From: Oxalobacteraceae bacterium
GTDB lineage: Bacteria; Pseudomonadota; Gammaproteobacteria; Burkholderiales; Burkholderiaceae_D
Direction of reading: 5' to 3'
Length of the DNA: 15,143 bases
NCBI GenBank assembly: GCA_027485535.1
Contig: JAIXQV010000278.1
Location: 1 to 15,143 of the forward strand
Shown: in pieces, positions 14,273 through 15,143 of the stretch
Layout: each line of letters opens with the position of its first letter
How positions within the stretch are numbered: position 1 is the stretch's first letter
Position numbers and translations under genes: made by a program
The notes under the pieces: generated by a model
Told to the model about the DNA's origin: nothing
Seen by the model: only the letters and a program-made list of their open reading frames with translations
Database searches by the model: none

Positions 14273-15143
14273 TCAGCCCGGACGCTTGAGCGCACGCCAG
14301 CCAATATCATGACGGAACTGCATACCGTCAAATCGTATCTTCTCGAGCGTTTCATAGGCGTGCTTTTGCGCTACCCGCACGCTATCACCCAGCCCAACCA
14401 CGCACAGTACCCGCCCACCTGCTGTTTTCAACGCACCGCTATCGATGATCGTGCCAGCATGGAAGGTGACGCTGTCTTCTGACTCTTCCGGGATGCCAGT
14501 GATGACATCGCCTTTTCTTGGGGCATCGGGATAACCTCCAGCAGCAAGCACAACACCGAGTGCTGTTCTGCGGTCCCAATCAAGCTCGATATCTTTCAGC
14601 GTTCCATTCACTGCGTGCTCAATCACAGTGACCAGATCAGTTTTCAAACGCGCCATGATGGGCTGTGTTTCAGGATCACCCATGCGGCAGTTGAACTCCA
14701 GGGTTTTCGGATTGCCTTGCGCGTCGATCATTAAGCCCGCGTACAAAAAGCCAGTATAGGACTCACCTTCTTTGGCCATGCCCTGTACGGTAGGTTGAAT
14801 AATTTCGCGCATGACCCGCGCATGGAGCTCCGGTGTAACGATGGGCGCAGGTGAGTACGCGCCCATACCACCGGTGTTCGGCCCCTGATCATTGTCCTGC
14901 AGGCGTTTATGATCCTGGCTGGTGGCGAGTGGCAGCACATTGCTGCCATCGACCATGACGATGAAACTTGCTTCTTCACCCTCGAGAAATTCCTCAATCA
15001 CCACGCGCGCGCCGGCGTCGCCAAGACGGTTATCTGCCAGCATCATATCGATCGCCTGATGCGCTTCGTCGAGCGTCATCGCAACCACCACCCCTTTACC
15101 TGCAGCAAGGCCATCCGCCTTGATGACGATCGGCGCGCCTTGC
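14273..15143 (-). CDS. purD: Phosphoribosylamine-glycine ligase, C-terminal part (partial)
   Basis: PurD (GAR synthetase) is an ATP-grasp enzyme that joins glycine to phosphoribosylamine in the second step of purine synthesis. The frame is open to the window edge, so the N-terminal third (about 130 residues) is missing and about 289 codons remain. The reading begins QGAPIVIKADGLAAGKGVVV, the ATP-grasp nucleotide-binding segment. It continues with EEFLEGEEASFIVMVDGSN, TSQDHKRLQDNDQGPNTGGM followed by GAYSPAP (the family signature), LMIDAQGNPKTLEFNCRMGD, which carries metal-binding Glu and Asn, and a C-terminal domain ending WRALKRPG. The GTG at 15091 is internal. It is the most upstream visible gene of the minus-strand run, and the promoter lies outside the window. 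Confidence 0.96.
   Translation of the reverse strand, partial: QGAPIVIKADGLAAGKGVVVAMTLDEAHQAIDMMLADNRLGDAGARVVIEEFLEGEEASFIVMVDGSNVLPLATSQDHKRLQDNDQGPNTGGMGAYSPAPIVTPELHARVMREIIQPTVQGMAKEGESYTGFLYAGLMIDAQGNPKTLEFNCRMGDPETQPIMARLKTDLVTVIEHAVNGTLKDIELDWDRRTALGVVLAAGGYPDAPRKGDVITGIPEESEDSVTFHAGTIIDSGALKTAGGRVLCVVGLGDSVRVAQKHAYETLEKIRFDGMQFRHDIGWRALKRPG

Overview
This window looks like a chromosomal segment of a betaproteobacterium, probably Burkholderiales and possibly near Oxalobacteraceae. The reasoning is gene order: purD-hemF-nadD-rsfS-rlmH-maf-rng read as one run is typical of that group. Base composition is moderate: sampled lines in the housekeeping genes are about 55-57% G+C, and in the O-antigen ligase gene about 40-42%. 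Species cannot be named from this alone. There are 15 protein genes, two cut by the window edges, and coding is dense: no gene-free stretch exceeds about 85 bases. I saw no tRNA, rRNA, CRISPR array, insertion sequence or convincing intrinsic terminator.

Layout. (1) Positions 1-1431, plus strand: the 3' half of msbA (lipid A flippase), overlapped by one base (TAATG) with an AhpD-like CxxC peroxidase-related gene. (2) Positions 1465-2442, minus strand: a lone GT90/CAP10-type glycosyltransferase. (3) Positions 2525-5835, plus strand: a GT-B glycosyltransferase, an O-antigen-ligase/polymerase-type membrane protein and a second GT4 glycosyltransferase. (4) Positions 5913-15143, minus strand: read 5' to 3', purD (partial), hemF, nadD, rsfS, rlmH, maf, rng, a GT4 glycosyltransferase resembling LPS-core mannosyltransferases, a GT2 glycosyltransferase, then after a 75-base gap manC (GDP-mannose synthesis). 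Most junctions in this run are overlaps or gaps under 25 bases, so it is probably one long transcription unit.

How it works together. Blocks 1-3 and the downstream end of block 4 form a lipopolysaccharide or surface-glycan locus: ManC makes GDP-mannose, five glycosyltransferases of three families add sugars, the ligase-type protein joins or polymerises chains at the periplasmic face, and MsbA moves lipid A-core across the inner membrane. The rest of block 4 is housekeeping: purine, heme and NAD synthesis, ribosome silencing and rRNA methylation, nucleotide-pool cleaning and RNA processing. The most unusual items are a long Lys/Ala-rich histone-H1-like tail on RsfS, an Asp where the ligase family usually has a periplasmic His, and the coupling of an AhpD-like gene to msbA. 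I did not find an obvious wholly new multi-gene system.
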